Shown: positions 9,015-18,376 of the stretch, one piece after another | Layout: every line of letters begins with the position of its first letter | Numbering within the stretch: the first letter of the stretch is position 1 | DNA from: Natronolimnobius sp. AArcel1 | GTDB lineage: Archaea; Halobacteriota; Halobacteria; Halobacteriales; Natrialbaceae | Assembly (NCBI RefSeq): GCF_011043775.1 | Contig: NZ_JAAKXY010000004.1 | Span: 186,001 to 250,000 of the forward strand | Reading direction: 5' to 3' | DNA length: 64,000 nt | Position numbers and translations under genes: made by a program | The notes under the pieces: generated by a model | What the model saw: the letters and a program-made list of their open reading frames with translations, nothing else | What the model was told of the DNA's origin: nothing | Database searches by the model: none

Positions 9015-10493
9015 TCACTCCTCGAGCGTAAACAGCCACTCGCTGGTCTGGCTGTAGGTCCCGACCGGCGTTCCCGAGCGCGTTCGGATCGCCTCAAAAA
9101 AGCGATTCGTGATCACTTCCTCGACGACGCTGACGATTGACTCGACTTCGTCCGCGTCGTCAGCACTGGCGAGAATGCCAACCTCGAGTTGTGCGCCGGC
9201 CATGTCGGCGTGGCCGCCTGCGCTGCCGATGCGGTCGAACGCGTCCCGAAGCGTCTCCCCGAGATCGATATCGGCCGCTCGCGAGCGCGCCGAGCAAAAC
9301 GCCATCTCGTCGCGAAAGCCAAAGACAAGCGTTGTCTCGACGCCATCCATCGCGAGCAACTGATCGGCCGCCTGTGGGAGCGCATCCCGGTTACTGAGTT
9401 GCCCAACGCTCGCAGCCGCGACCGTCCCGCGCTGCTCGCGATTCTTGATCGCTCGAGCAATTGTCTCTAAGGTGTCGCCTTCGATCGTCGGCCGCTCGAT
9501 CTGCTCGAGCAGCGAGGTGTCTGCGTGTGGCCACAGCAACGACGCCGCATGGAAATCATCGGGCGCGACCTCGCGCGTGAAATCGCTCGTATCGATCCGA
9601 ATGCCATACAGCAACGCCGTTGCTGTCGCCCAATCAGCGAGCAGATCGAACTGCTCGAGATACTCCGTCAGAATCGTACTCGTCGCTCCGACCTGCTCGC
9701 GGAGTTCGACAAACGCGCCCGGGACCGGCCCCCGAGGTGGGTGGTGATCGATAACGACGTCCACCTCGAGATCAGGAGACAATCCATCGTTGATCCCTGG
9801 CCGGGAGTGATCGATCAGCGCGAACGACCCGTACGCGTCGAGCGAGTCCTCGGGCGACAGTTGGCGAAGGTCAAGGTCGAGTAAGTTGACCATCGCCCGG
9901 TTTTCCTGATGCGATATTTCGCCGAAGTAACAGGCATCAGCCTCGAGGCCGAGCGAGTCGGCGATAGCAACCAGCGCAACGGCGCTTGCGATCGCATCCG
10001 GATCCGGATTGTCGTGCATGACGACGGCAAGCGGGTCCTCGATCTCGAGCAGATGTTGGCGAAGCCCGATGGCTGCGTTCGCTTTCGGGCTCGCCGTTTC
10101 GGCAAGCACCTGTTCGACGAGTGCTCCCTCGTCGTCGATGACGGCATCGGCACACTGATCGAACACCGAGCGGTCCTGCCCTGCTGAGTTTCCACCAGCG
10201 TAGGCGACGATCCTCGCTGCCGGAAACTGCTCGCGGGCACGCTCGAGTGCGGTTCGATTCGTGTCAGTTCGATCTCCCCCGATAAAGATCACGTCCGGCG
10301 TCTCGAGCGCGTTACTCGTCGCTTCGGTCGGGTCGCCACTCCGGGCGGGAATGCTCTCATCGCGAAGCGCCTCAACGACGCTCTCGTCGGTCGTGATGAC
10401 CAGCAGCCGATCACTATCGTCTGTCGCAGCATCGAGGCGCTCGACGACGTGGCGGCCGACGGCCCCGCACCCGAGCACGAGCCGGAAAACCAT
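9015..10493 (-). CDS. RCK/TrkA-N domain fused to a DHH phosphoesterase
   Basis: A 492-residue protein. The N-terminal 130 residues are an RCK-type Rossmann domain beginning MVFRLVLGCGAVGRHVVERL. Residues of about 150-320 are a DHH phosphoesterase domain with HDNPDPDAIASAVAL and VVIDHHPPRG supplying the metal-binding Asp/His set. The C-terminus is a DHHA1 domain with GSAGGHADMAGAQLE. DHH-DHHA1 proteins cleave short oligonucleotides or cyclic dinucleotides; the RCK domain suggests control by a nucleotide ligand such as NAD or c-di-AMP. The real substrate is unknown. The gene starts with ATG about 130 bp from the convergent side of nuoN. Confidence 0.88.
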   Translation of the reverse strand: MVFRLVLGCGAVGRHVVERLDAATDDSDRLLVITTDESVVEALRDESIPARSGDPTEATSNALETPDVIFIGGDRTDTNRTALERAREQFPAARIVAYAGGNSAGQDRSVFDQCADAVIDDEGALVEQVLAETASPKANAAIGLRQHLLEIEDPLAVVMHDNPDPDAIASAVALVAIADSLGLEADACYFGEISHQENRAMVNLLDLDLRQLSPEDSLDAYGSFALIDHSRPGINDGLSPDLEVDVVIDHHPPRGPVPGAFVELREQVGATSTILTEYLEQFDLLADWATATALLYGIRIDTSDFTREVAPDDFHAASLLWPHADTSLLEQIERPTIEGDTLETIARAIKNREQRGTVAAASVGQLSNRDALPQAADQLLAMDGVETTLVFGFRDEMAFCSARSRAADIDLGETLRDAFDRIGSAGGHADMAGAQLEVGILASADDADEVESIVSVVEEVITNRFFEAIRTRSGTPVGTYSQTSEWLFTLEE

Positions 10494-10618
10494 GTATCGC
10501 CGGTTGCAACGCCGTCGGGTAAAAACTACCGGGTTGCGCGCCCTCTGCCTCGAGAACAGAACGACTCGAGTCGTCGTCAGTCGGCCAATAAAAACAGATG
10601 ACGGTCGGTCAGACTGCC

Positions 10619-12160
10619 TTAGATGATCGCCGCAGCCGCGTCGATTGCGACGTCAACGACCGGGCCGAAGCCGGGCAACAGAAGCACTGTCATCACAGCC
10701 GCAAAGACGATTGCGGCGTACAGCCCCGTTGGCTGGCCCAGCGCGTCACGGTCGACGACTGGGTCTTCGATCCAGACCGCCTTGACTAGCCGCGAGTAGT
10801 AATACAGCGAGAGTGCGCTGTTGACCACCAGTGCGGCGGCGACGACGAGCAATCCGGCCTCGAGGGCGCCGGTAAAGAGGAAGTACTTGCTCCAGAAGCC
10901 GCCAAACGGCGGGATGCCGGCCAGACTGAACATGAACACGGCCAGCGCCACACAGGCGATTGGGGCCTGTCGTGCGAGGCCGTTGTAGTCCTCGAAGGTG
11001 CGCCCGACGCCCCAGTACTCTGCAAGAGCGACGAACAGGAACGCACCGGTGTTCATGAAGCCATAGACCAGCAGGTGCATCATCGCCGCACCCATGACGA
11101 GTTCTCCGCCATCGGCCGTCAGTCCAGCCAGCCCGATCAGGGCGTAGCCAGCGTGGCCAATCGAGGAGTACGCGAGCATCCGCTTGACGTTCGACTGGGT
11201 AGCCGCGGCGAAGTTCCCGACCGTCATCGTGACGATTGCGAGTACGATGAACGCAAGCGTCCAGTCAACGCCGATGACTGAACCCGTGACATCGACTGGG
11301 AACGCAGTCGTGAACACACGGAATGCGATCACGAAGCCGGCGGCCTTCGACGCCGAGGAGAGAAACGCCGAAATCGGTGCCGGCGCGCCCTCGTAGGCTT
11401 CTGGTGCCCAGAAGTGGAACGGGACACTCGCGGTCTTGAACGCGAAGCCACCGATCAACATCAGGATACCAAGTCCCAGCAGACCGCCGTACGGATCGAC
11501 CTCACCACTGGCAAGTTCGTCAGCGATCAGATCGAGTTGCATGACGCCAGTTGCGCCATAGACCAGCGAGATTCCATACAGGAAAATCGCTGACGACACT
11601 GCGCCGATCAGGAAGTACTTCAATCCACCTTCGACGCTGCCGCGGTTGTCCTTCAGAATCGAGACGAGCGCGTACGACGGCAGGCTCGCAAGCTCGAGTG
11701 CGATGAAGATCGTCACGAGGCTGTTTGCGGCTGCCATCAGGGACATCCCAGTCGCCGCAAGCACCAGCAGCGAGTAGTACTCAGCCTGGTGGGCGTGGCC
11801 GTCCATGTAGTCGTAGCTCGCGACGGCCACCAGTGCGGTGACGACCGCAACGATGATCATGAAGAACAGGGCGAGTTGGTCGACGACGAACAGGCCGTCG
11901 CCAACGAAGGCCTCGCCGCCGTCGAACAGCGTAATAACACCGTGTCCGTTCTCCATGCCGGGTGCGCCGACGCCAGCGACAGTAAACCAGACGGCAACGC
12001 CGAGCGAGGCAATCGCACCGGCAGTTGCTGTCCCTGCAAGTACCGCACGGTTCATCGACCGCGACGAGATACTGTCAAGGAGGAACAGCAGTATGGCGGT
12101 CCCTGCGAGGATCAGTGCCGGTGCAAGTCCGGCCCATGCGGGCAGGTCAAGCACCGCCAT
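10619..12160 (-). CDS. nuoN: Complex I-like subunit NuoN
   Basis: A 513-residue, roughly 14-helix antiporter-like subunit, the last gene of the nuo operon. It contains the conserved charged elements in membrane helices, such as the ELASLPSYALV region (TM5 Glu) and the KTASVPFHFWAPEAYEGAP lysine/proline motif. In complex I it forms part of the proton-pumping membrane arm. Its start overlaps the nuoM stop by one base (TAATG), which indicates translational coupling. Confidence 0.95.
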   Translation of the reverse strand: MAVLDLPAWAGLAPALILAGTAILLFLLDSISSRSMNRAVLAGTATAGAIASLGVAVWFTVAGVGAPGMENGHGVITLFDGGEAFVGDGLFVVDQLALFFMIIVAVVTALVAVASYDYMDGHAHQAEYYSLLVLAATGMSLMAAANSLVTIFIALELASLPSYALVSILKDNRGSVEGGLKYFLIGAVSSAIFLYGISLVYGATGVMQLDLIADELASGEVDPYGGLLGLGILMLIGGFAFKTASVPFHFWAPEAYEGAPAPISAFLSSASKAAGFVIAFRVFTTAFPVDVTGSVIGVDWTLAFIVLAIVTMTVGNFAAATQSNVKRMLAYSSIGHAGYALIGLAGLTADGGELVMGAAMMHLLVYGFMNTGAFLFVALAEYWGVGRTFEDYNGLARQAPIACVALAVFMFSLAGIPPFGGFWSKYFLFTGALEAGLLVVAAALVVNSALSLYYYSRLVKAVWIEDPVVDRDALGQPTGLYAAIVFAAVMTVLLLPGFGPVVDVAIDAAAAII

Positions 12161-13692
12161 TACAGTTCACCTCCGTTCGCGCTCTCGAGGAGCGGATTGA
12201 CTGCATCGGTAATCATCTCGAAGATCAGGTCAGGCGCGACACCCAGCGCGATGATGAGCCCGAGCAAGACGAACATCGGGGCGACATCGTGCAGTGGGGC
12301 GCGACTGACTTCGTAGTCGGTTTCTAGGTGATACGGGCCGAAGACGGCGCGCTGGAGTGCAAACAGCAGGTAGCCAGCGACGATGACGATGCCGAACATC
12401 GCCAGTGCCGTAAAGATCGGTGCGTATGCGAGCAGGTCCGATCCGAACGCGCCGAAGAAGATGAAGTATTCGGCGGCGAACCCGCTCATCAGCGGCAGCC
12501 CCATGTAGCCAAAGGCGCCAGCAATGAGGATCCCGACGGCGACCGGCATGCGGTCTGCCATCCCGGACATATCCGTGACCATCCGGGTGTGAGTGGCGTT
12601 GTAGATCACGCCGACGGCCATGAACATCAGCCCCGAGATGAGGCCGTGTGAGACCATCTGGAACGTGGCGCCACCAACCCCGAACTGCGTGAACGCGATC
12701 AGGCCGAGGATAACGTAGCCCATCGACGACACGGAGGAGTAGGCGACGATCCGTTTGAGGTCCGTCTGTGCAAGTGCGAGCATCGCGCCGTAGATGACGC
12801 TGATGACCGCGATTGCAGCAATCGGGATCACGAACGGCTCGATGATCTCCGTCGGGAACATCGTGAAGTTGAATCGGAGCAACGCGTAGGTACCCATCTT
12901 CAGCAACACACCGGCAAGCAGCACCGACGCGGGCGTCGGTGCCTCGACGTGAGCGTCGGGCAGCCAAGTGTGGAACGGAACGATTGGTACCTTCACCGCA
13001 AAGCCGAGGAACATTGCCACGAAGACGACCGACGCGAGCGTCGTGCCGCCAACACCGAGGAAGGCATCGGGGCCGCCGTTAAGCATCGCATCCGTGATCT
13101 CCGGCAGCGCAAAGCTCGAGACATCGAGTCCGAACACCAGTGCGATGAACGCACCAAACATCACAAGCGAGGCGACGTTCGTGTAGACGAAGAACTTGAT
13201 CGCCGCGTACTTCCGGCGTGGGCCGCCCCAGATCCCGATCAGCAGATACATCGGGATCAGAACAGCCTCCCAGAAGATGAACCAGACGAAGAAGTCAAGC
13301 GCCGTGAAGACGCCGATCAGATTCGCCTCGATAAAGAGCACGAGTCCGTAGAACTGGGATTCGCGCTCATCAATCGGCGTCCACGAACTCATGATCGCAA
13401 GCGACGTCAGCACCGTCGTCAGCACGACCAGCGGCAGCGAAATGCCGTCCAGCCCGACGAACCACGAAATCGAGTAGTCCGCAAGCTGAATCCACTCCAT
13501 CTGGGACTCGAAGGCGAGTTCGCCATCGAGCAAGGCGTTGCCGCTCCCGTCGAACGCCGTGAACATCCACAGGCTGAGTGCAGCAGGCACCAGGCTGATC
13601 GCAAACGCTAGTTTCCCCGCGATACGATTCGGCGCGAGGAACGTCACGAGCGCGCCGAGTAGTGCTACTCCAATCAGTGCTTCAATCATCAT
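12160..13692 (-). CDS. nuoM: Complex I-like subunit NuoM
   Basis: A 510-residue antiporter-like membrane subunit. Recognisable are FFVWFIFWEAVLIPMYLLIG (TM5 Glu), the KVPIVPFHTWLPDAHVEAPT motif with its lysine and broken-helix prolines, and DLKRIVAYSSVSSMGYVILG. The start at 13692 is chosen because it gives an ATGA overlap with the nuoL stop; a start three codons earlier is possible. It acts in the proton-translocating arm of the respiratory complex in the cytoplasmic membrane. Confidence 0.95.
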   Translation of the reverse strand: MMIEALIGVALLGALVTFLAPNRIAGKLAFAISLVPAALSLWMFTAFDGSGNALLDGELAFESQMEWIQLADYSISWFVGLDGISLPLVVLTTVLTSLAIMSSWTPIDERESQFYGLVLFIEANLIGVFTALDFFVWFIFWEAVLIPMYLLIGIWGGPRRKYAAIKFFVYTNVASLVMFGAFIALVFGLDVSSFALPEITDAMLNGGPDAFLGVGGTTLASVVFVAMFLGFAVKVPIVPFHTWLPDAHVEAPTPASVLLAGVLLKMGTYALLRFNFTMFPTEIIEPFVIPIAAIAVISVIYGAMLALAQTDLKRIVAYSSVSSMGYVILGLIAFTQFGVGGATFQMVSHGLISGLMFMAVGVIYNATHTRMVTDMSGMADRMPVAVGILIAGAFGYMGLPLMSGFAAEYFIFFGAFGSDLLAYAPIFTALAMFGIVIVAGYLLFALQRAVFGPYHLETDYEVSRAPLHDVAPMFVLLGLIIALGVAPDLIFEMITDAVNPLLESANGGEL

Positions 13693-15731
13693 AGGAACCA
13701 CCCCCCACTAATGCCGAGGAGAAGCAGTAAGCCGATAAAGCCAGCCACGAGCAGGGCTGCGTAGTTCGTCACGAGTCCGGTCTGCAACCGAGTCATCCGT
13801 TCGCTCCCCAGCAGGCTCGCCGTCGACGTCCCGTTAACGACGCCGTCGATTGCCGTCTGGTCGAACCTGTCGGCTGCTCGAGCGAGTGGTAACGTCAGGC
13901 CCTCTGCGAGCCAGACCTGGTACTCGTCCTGGTAGTAGTTCGACTCGAGCGTTTCGCGGACGCTGCCGAGTCGTTCCTTGTGGCGGACGGGTTCTGGAAC
14001 GTTGTAGAGTTTCCAGGCCACGCCAGCGCCGGAGAAGGCAAGCAGCAGGGAGACACCGGCTGCGATCAGGACGGTGACCTGCTCGGAGGCGATGTAGGCG
14101 GTCTCGTAGGCCAGCATTTCACCGTATTCGCTGTAGGTCAGGCCGGCAGGCGCGCCGAACTCGCCGTCGAGCCAGAAGCGCAGGAACTCGATGTCCATCC
14201 CGGCGAGTTTGGCGACTGGTGCGAGGTTCGCGATACCTGCAACGACTGCGAGCACGCCGAGCGTGAGCAGTGGTGCTTTGATCGACCAGCCGACGGGGTG
14301 TGGGTTCTCTGCCGTCTCGGACCGGGGTTCACCGTGGAAGGTCAGGAAGACCATCCGGAAGGTGTAGAAGCCGGTGAAGAAGACGGCGGCGAGGCCCATC
14401 GCGTAGGCGGCCATGATCAGTGGCTCGTTCAGGCCGACGATCAGGGCGTCGTACAGGATTTCGTCTTTCGACCAGAAGCCCGAGAACGGGATGATGCCCG
14501 CGAGTGCGAGTGCGCCCGCGAGGAACGTGTAATAGGTGACGGGGGCCTTGTCTTTCAGGCCGCCCATCTTCCACATGTCCTGTTCGTGGTGCATGATGAC
14601 GATGACGGCACCGGCACCGAGGAACAGCAGGGCCTTGAAGAAAGCGTGGTTCATGAGGTGGAAGACCCCGGCGACGTAGCCGCCGACGCCGAGTCCCAGC
14701 ATCATGTAGCCGTACTGGGAAATCGTTGAGTACGCCAGTACCTGTTTGATGTCGTCTTTGACGACACCCATCGTCGCCGCAAACAGCGCAGTAAAGCCGC
14801 CGATGAACGCGATAATCGCGAGCGTCGTCGGGCTGAGCGCGTAGTAACCGAACATCCGGGCAACGAGGTAGACACCGGCTGCAACCATCGTCGCCGCGTG
14901 AATCAGTGCAGAGACTGTGGTTGGACCCTCCATTGCGTCGGGCAGCCAGGTGTGCAGTGGGAACTGGGCGGATTTACCGATCACACCACCCAGGACGAGC
15001 AATCCAGTGATCGTCACCCACGTCTGGGCGTCGAAGCCGAACAGCTGATCGCCGCCGTCGATGGCGGCCTCAGCGGCCACGACGAACGACTCGTCGCCGG
15101 CGAACTGGAGCGTGCCGAACGTCGCCGCGATGGCGACGACCCCGAGCAGGAAGAAGTAGTCACCAAAGCGGGTGACCAAAAATGCCTTCTTCGCCGCCGA
15201 CGGGGCCGAGCGGGTTCGGAACCAGAAGCCGATCAGCAGGAACGAACACAGGCCCACAAGCTCGAAGAACATGAACGCCATCAGCAGGTTGTCCGCGTAG
15301 ACGAACGCGAGCATGCTGAACGTAAACAGGCCAAGGCCGGCGTAGTACCGCGGGAGGCCAGTTTCGCCTTCGGCGTTCATGTAGCCGAGGCTGAACACGT
15401 GTACGAGGAACGCAACGAGCGAGACGATGACGAGCATCAACGCCGCAAGCGGGTCAATCAGGATGCCAAACGTAAACGAAATACCCTCGGCACCGACCTG
15501 ACTCGTCGCCTCACCTGCGGTCCACTCATACAGCGTTTCGTGATAGTACCCTTCTTCACCAATCGCGACTGCCGCAAGCATCAACACGGACAGCACGAGC
15601 GAACCTGCCGTCGCGATGATGCCCGCCAGCGCGCCCTTCTTTGGCATATGCTTACCAAAGGCCAGCGCGACGACGAACGCCACGAGCGGGAACAGTGCAA
15701 TCGCCGGAGCGAAATCGAATACACCTTCCAT
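13689..15731 (-). CDS. nuoL: Complex I-like subunit NuoL
   Basis: A 680-residue, largest antiporter-like subunit. It shows FFELVGLCSFLLIGFWF, GKSAQFPLHTWLPDAMEGPT with the functional Lys, DDIKQVLAYSTISQYGYMML, and a long C-terminal extension (about residues 520-680). The extension fits the lateral helix that ties NuoM and NuoN together. It is followed by nuoM with a 4-bp overlap and preceded by nuoK with one base between. Confidence 0.95.
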   Translation of the reverse strand: MEGVFDFAPAIALFPLVAFVVALAFGKHMPKKGALAGIIATAGSLVLSVLMLAAVAIGEEGYYHETLYEWTAGEATSQVGAEGISFTFGILIDPLAALMLVIVSLVAFLVHVFSLGYMNAEGETGLPRYYAGLGLFTFSMLAFVYADNLLMAFMFFELVGLCSFLLIGFWFRTRSAPSAAKKAFLVTRFGDYFFLLGVVAIAATFGTLQFAGDESFVVAAEAAIDGGDQLFGFDAQTWVTITGLLVLGGVIGKSAQFPLHTWLPDAMEGPTTVSALIHAATMVAAGVYLVARMFGYYALSPTTLAIIAFIGGFTALFAATMGVVKDDIKQVLAYSTISQYGYMMLGLGVGGYVAGVFHLMNHAFFKALLFLGAGAVIVIMHHEQDMWKMGGLKDKAPVTYYTFLAGALALAGIIPFSGFWSKDEILYDALIVGLNEPLIMAAYAMGLAAVFFTGFYTFRMVFLTFHGEPRSETAENPHPVGWSIKAPLLTLGVLAVVAGIANLAPVAKLAGMDIEFLRFWLDGEFGAPAGLTYSEYGEMLAYETAYIASEQVTVLIAAGVSLLLAFSGAGVAWKLYNVPEPVRHKERLGSVRETLESNYYQDEYQVWLAEGLTLPLARAADRFDQTAIDGVVNGTSTASLLGSERMTRLQTGLVTNYAALLVAGFIGLLLLLGISGGWFL

Positions 15732-15732
15732 C

Positions 15733-16038
15733 TTACCACCTCATCGTCGTCGGAACCGTGACGTCGACATCACGGAAGTTGCGATACAACACCAGGATGA
15801 TTCCAAGTCCAACGGCAACCTCAGCAGCAGCAAGCGCCATCGCAAACAGCGCAAACACCTGCCCCGTCAGATTGCCGTGATAGAACGCAAAGGCGATCAG
15901 ATTGATGTTCGCCGCGTTCAGCATCAGCTCAACAGACATCAGGAACAACAGCGCGTTCCGACGCGTCAACACCCCAAAGAGGCCAATCGAGAACAGCGCC
16001 ATCGATAGGAGCACATAGTACTCGATCCCGACCGTCAT
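15733..16038 (-). CDS. nuoK: Complex I-like subunit NuoK
   Basis: A 101-residue three-helix subunit, with the typical SVELMLNAANINLIAF stretch whose Glu lies in TM2, and ALAAAEVAVGLGIILVLYR with the second conserved Glu. Both glutamates belong to the proton path next to NuoJ and NuoN-like subunits. Its start overlaps the preceding nuoJ-type gene by one base. Size is as in bacteria. Confidence 0.95.
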   Translation of the reverse strand: MTVGIEYYVLLSMALFSIGLFGVLTRRNALLFLMSVELMLNAANINLIAFAFYHGNLTGQVFALFAMALAAAEVAVGLGIILVLYRNFRDVDVTVPTTMRW

Positions 16039-16481
16039 CAGTCTGCACCTCCATCCGTGGCGTCACTCTCTGTCGCCGACCCACCGTCGGTCGACGCCGA
16101 GCGCGACTGTGCATCCGCACTCGAGTCGGCGGGCGTATCGTTGGACCCGCGACTCGCGAGTGCGGCGACGGGTTCGCCCGACTCCTCGCGTTTTGCGAGG
16201 ACGAGCGAGGCGTCGAGTGCCGCATCAAGCGTGAGTGCGATCAACAGGAACGCAGCGAGGAACGGCTCGGTGCCGGAGACGCCGTCTGTCTCCTGGAGCG
16301 GTCCGAGATCGAACAATGCATAGCCGATTGCGGCGGTAATCGAGTCGACGTCGAACGCCTCCTCGGGCATCGCACCGAATGGCGTGTTCAAAACGATCAG
16401 CGCCATCAGTGCGAATAGGCCAACGGCGAGGATGCCTGGTGCGAGTGATGAGCCAAGTCGAAGCTTCGGTCGCCGCGTCAT
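16038..16481 (-). CDS. NuoJ C-terminal half-type subunit (J2)
   Basis: A 147-residue protein with two hydrophobic segments (about residues 13-32 and 66-95), followed by a hydrophilic, Ser/Asp-rich tail of some 50 residues that I expect to be disordered. Position and pattern fit the second half of a split NuoJ, the arrangement common in haloarchaea. It overlaps J1 by 4 bp and nuoK by one base. The long acidic tail is unusual for the J subunit and may be halophile-specific decoration. Confidence 0.8.
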   Translation of the reverse strand: MTRRPKLRLGSSLAPGILAVGLFALMALIVLNTPFGAMPEEAFDVDSITAAIGYALFDLGPLQETDGVSGTEPFLAAFLLIALTLDAALDASLVLAKREESGEPVAALASRGSNDTPADSSADAQSRSASTDGGSATESDATDGGAD

Positions 16482-16762
16482 GTCTGTACCACCTCATCAG
16501 AATCCACGCCGTCGTCCGTCTCATCACGCTGGGTGAGCATCACGGCGAACGTGATCAGGATGAGAACCCCACCAACGTAGACGAGGATCTGCATCATGGC
16601 GACGAACTCCGCCGCCAGCATCACGAAGTGAACCGCGATGCTCATCAGCGCAACGCCGAGCATGAGCGCCGAGTGCCACGGGTCCTGTAACAGGACCACA
16701 CCCAGCCCACTGGCGAGCGTGACGGACGCGAACAGCGCGAACGCGAGTAGCTCATATGTCAT
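16478..16762 (-). CDS. NuoJ N-terminal half-type subunit (J1)
   Basis: A 94-residue, three-helix protein starting MTYELLAFALFASV. It includes QDPWHSALMLGVALMSIAVHFVML and AEFVAMMQILVYVGGVLILITFAVML, the latter matching the conserved pi-bulge helix TM3 of NuoJ. An upstream in-frame extension of 27 residues looks non-coding; the ATG at 16762 is the family start. Splitting of NuoJ into J1 and J2 with an ATGA overlap is seen here directly. Confidence 0.9.
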   Translation of the reverse strand: MTYELLAFALFASVTLASGLGVVLLQDPWHSALMLGVALMSIAVHFVMLAAEFVAMMQILVYVGGVLILITFAVMLTQRDETDDGVDSDEVVQT

Positions 16763-16811
16763 TGTTGACGTGTGCAAAGATGCCCGTTTGACCGTGGGAA
16801 CGAGCGTCCCA

Positions 16812-17273
16812 TCACTGATAATCGACCTCCCCGTCACCGTCACCGATCCACGCGCCCCGGTCAGGTTCGCGTGACTCGAGTGGGTCGATATCCTTGTACC
16901 ACGGAACCGACTTCAGCTGCTCTTTGTTGTACACCAGATCGTGTTTGGTGTCGCCAGTGAACTCGAAGTTCTGGGTGAGCAGGATGGCGTCGACGGGACA
17001 GACCTCCTCACAGAGTCGACAGTAGATGCACTGTCCGATGTGGAGGTTGTACTGTTCGCCGTTTCGTTTGTCGTCCATCACGATCTGGATGGTGTCGTTC
17101 GGACAGACGTTCTCACACTGACGACACCAGATACACCGCTCCTGGCTAAATTTGTGGACGCCACGGAACCGCGGTGAGACGTCCGGTGCGGTGTCTGGAT
17201 ACTCCACGGTGAAAGTGGAGCCATCCAGTGCGTGTTTCATCGTCGTCGCCATCGATTTGAGGAGTCCAATCAT
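16812..17273 (-). CDS. nuoI: Complex I-like 2x[4Fe-4S] subunit NuoI
   Basis: A 153-residue ferredoxin-like subunit with two Cx2Cx2Cx3CP clusters, CIWCRQCENVCP and CIYCRLCEEVCP. These bind clusters N6a and N6b on the path to the quinone site. The ATG at 17273 gives an ATGA overlap with nuoH; a longer open frame upstream lies inside nuoH and is rejected. A short gap of about 50 bp separates it from nuoJ1. Confidence 0.95.
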   Translation of the reverse strand: MIGLLKSMATTMKHALDGSTFTVEYPDTAPDVSPRFRGVHKFSQERCIWCRQCENVCPNDTIQIVMDDKRNGEQYNLHIGQCIYCRLCEEVCPVDAILLTQNFEFTGDTKHDLVYNKEQLKSVPWYKDIDPLESREPDRGAWIGDGDGEVDYQ

Positions 17274-18376
17274 GCAATCACCCCGACGATCGCTGCCGTC
17301 AGGAACAGGTTGGCAAAGGAAAGGACGAGCAGTCCCTTCCAGCCGATTTCGATCAGGTGGTCGATACGGACACGCGGAATCGCCGAGCGCATCCACTGGG
17401 TCAGGAAGAAGACCGCCCAGATTTTGACGATGAACCAGACGATTCCAAGCGCCTCAGGACCCGGACCGGCCGGGCCGCCGAGGAAGATCGTCGCAATGAT
17501 CGCCCCGCCGAGGAAGATGTGGAGGAACTCGCCGAGATACACGAGCACGAAGTACACTGAGGAGTACTCCGTCTGATACCCTGCAATGAGTTCCGCCGGT
17601 GCCTCGGGCATGTCGAACGGATTCCGGCCGACTTCCGCGAAGTTCGCGATCAGGAACAACACGAACGCGAACGGATTGACGAGGGCGAACCACGCTGGCA
17701 CTGCCCACTCGAGGCCGGGAATCGTGAACAGAACCGTCTCGTTCTGGACGGCAACGATCTCGCTCATCCGCAGCGAGCCTGCAAAGAGCACGACCGAGAG
17801 ACCGGTGACGACCAGCGGAATCTCGTAGGCGATGTTCTGTGCGACCGCACGCAGTCCACCGAGCATGGAGTATTTGTTCCCCGACGCGTAGCCGGCCATC
17901 GCCAGCCCGATTGAGGCGATTCCAGCGACCGCGAAGACGAACGCGAGTCCAACTTCGGGGTCCGCAAGATGCACGCCGCTTCCCATCGGAATCACAGCGA
18001 AGCCGAGCAGCGCTGATCCCGCGATGACGATTGGGGCAAGATCGTAGGCTGGTCGGTCGGCGTGTTCTGGGATAATAATCTCCTTCGAGAGGAGACGAAC
18101 GGCGTCTGCAACGATGATGAAGACTCCGGCCGGACCGAGGTGGTTGACCGCGATTCGGTCCGTAAAGGCGGCCGTAATCTTTCGTTTTGCCCACGGTCCG
18201 GCGACGCCGGTCATCGCGAGCATGATGTTACCGACGATGAACGCAGCGAGAAACGCTGCGATCAGTTCGCCGGCGACGCCGAACTCCGAGAGACCAGTGA
18301 GATCGCCGATGTGTTCGGGCAGCAACACCGTGTCGTTTTGGAGTGGAACGACCGGCAGCGCTGTCGCCGCGTTCAT
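17270..18376 (-). CDS. nuoH: Complex I-like subunit NuoH
   Basis: A 368-residue, roughly 8-helix subunit that couples the quinone site to the membrane arm. It has ADRPAYDLAPIVIAG, the GSGVHLADPEVGLAFVFAVAGIAS region, and the highly conserved FAEVGRNPFDMPEAPAELIAGYQTEYS, whose glutamates line the quinone/E-channel. It overlaps nuoCD and nuoI by 4 bp on either side. Confidence 0.96.
   Translation of the reverse strand: MNAATALPVVPLQNDTVLLPEHIGDLTGLSEFGVAGELIAAFLAAFIVGNIMLAMTGVAGPWAKRKITAAFTDRIAVNHLGPAGVFIIVADAVRLLSKEIIIPEHADRPAYDLAPIVIAGSALLGFAVIPMGSGVHLADPEVGLAFVFAVAGIASIGLAMAGYASGNKYSMLGGLRAVAQNIAYEIPLVVTGLSVVLFAGSLRMSEIVAVQNETVLFTIPGLEWAVPAWFALVNPFAFVLFLIANFAEVGRNPFDMPEAPAELIAGYQTEYSSVYFVLVYLGEFLHIFLGGAIIATIFLGGPAGPGPEALGIVWFIVKIWAVFFLTQWMRSAIPRVRIDHLIEIGWKGLLVLSFANLFLTAAIVGVIA

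Noticed and set aside
14898-15761. 287-residue plus-strand open frame
   Set aside because: Antisense of nuoL; charged, low-complexity, no family.
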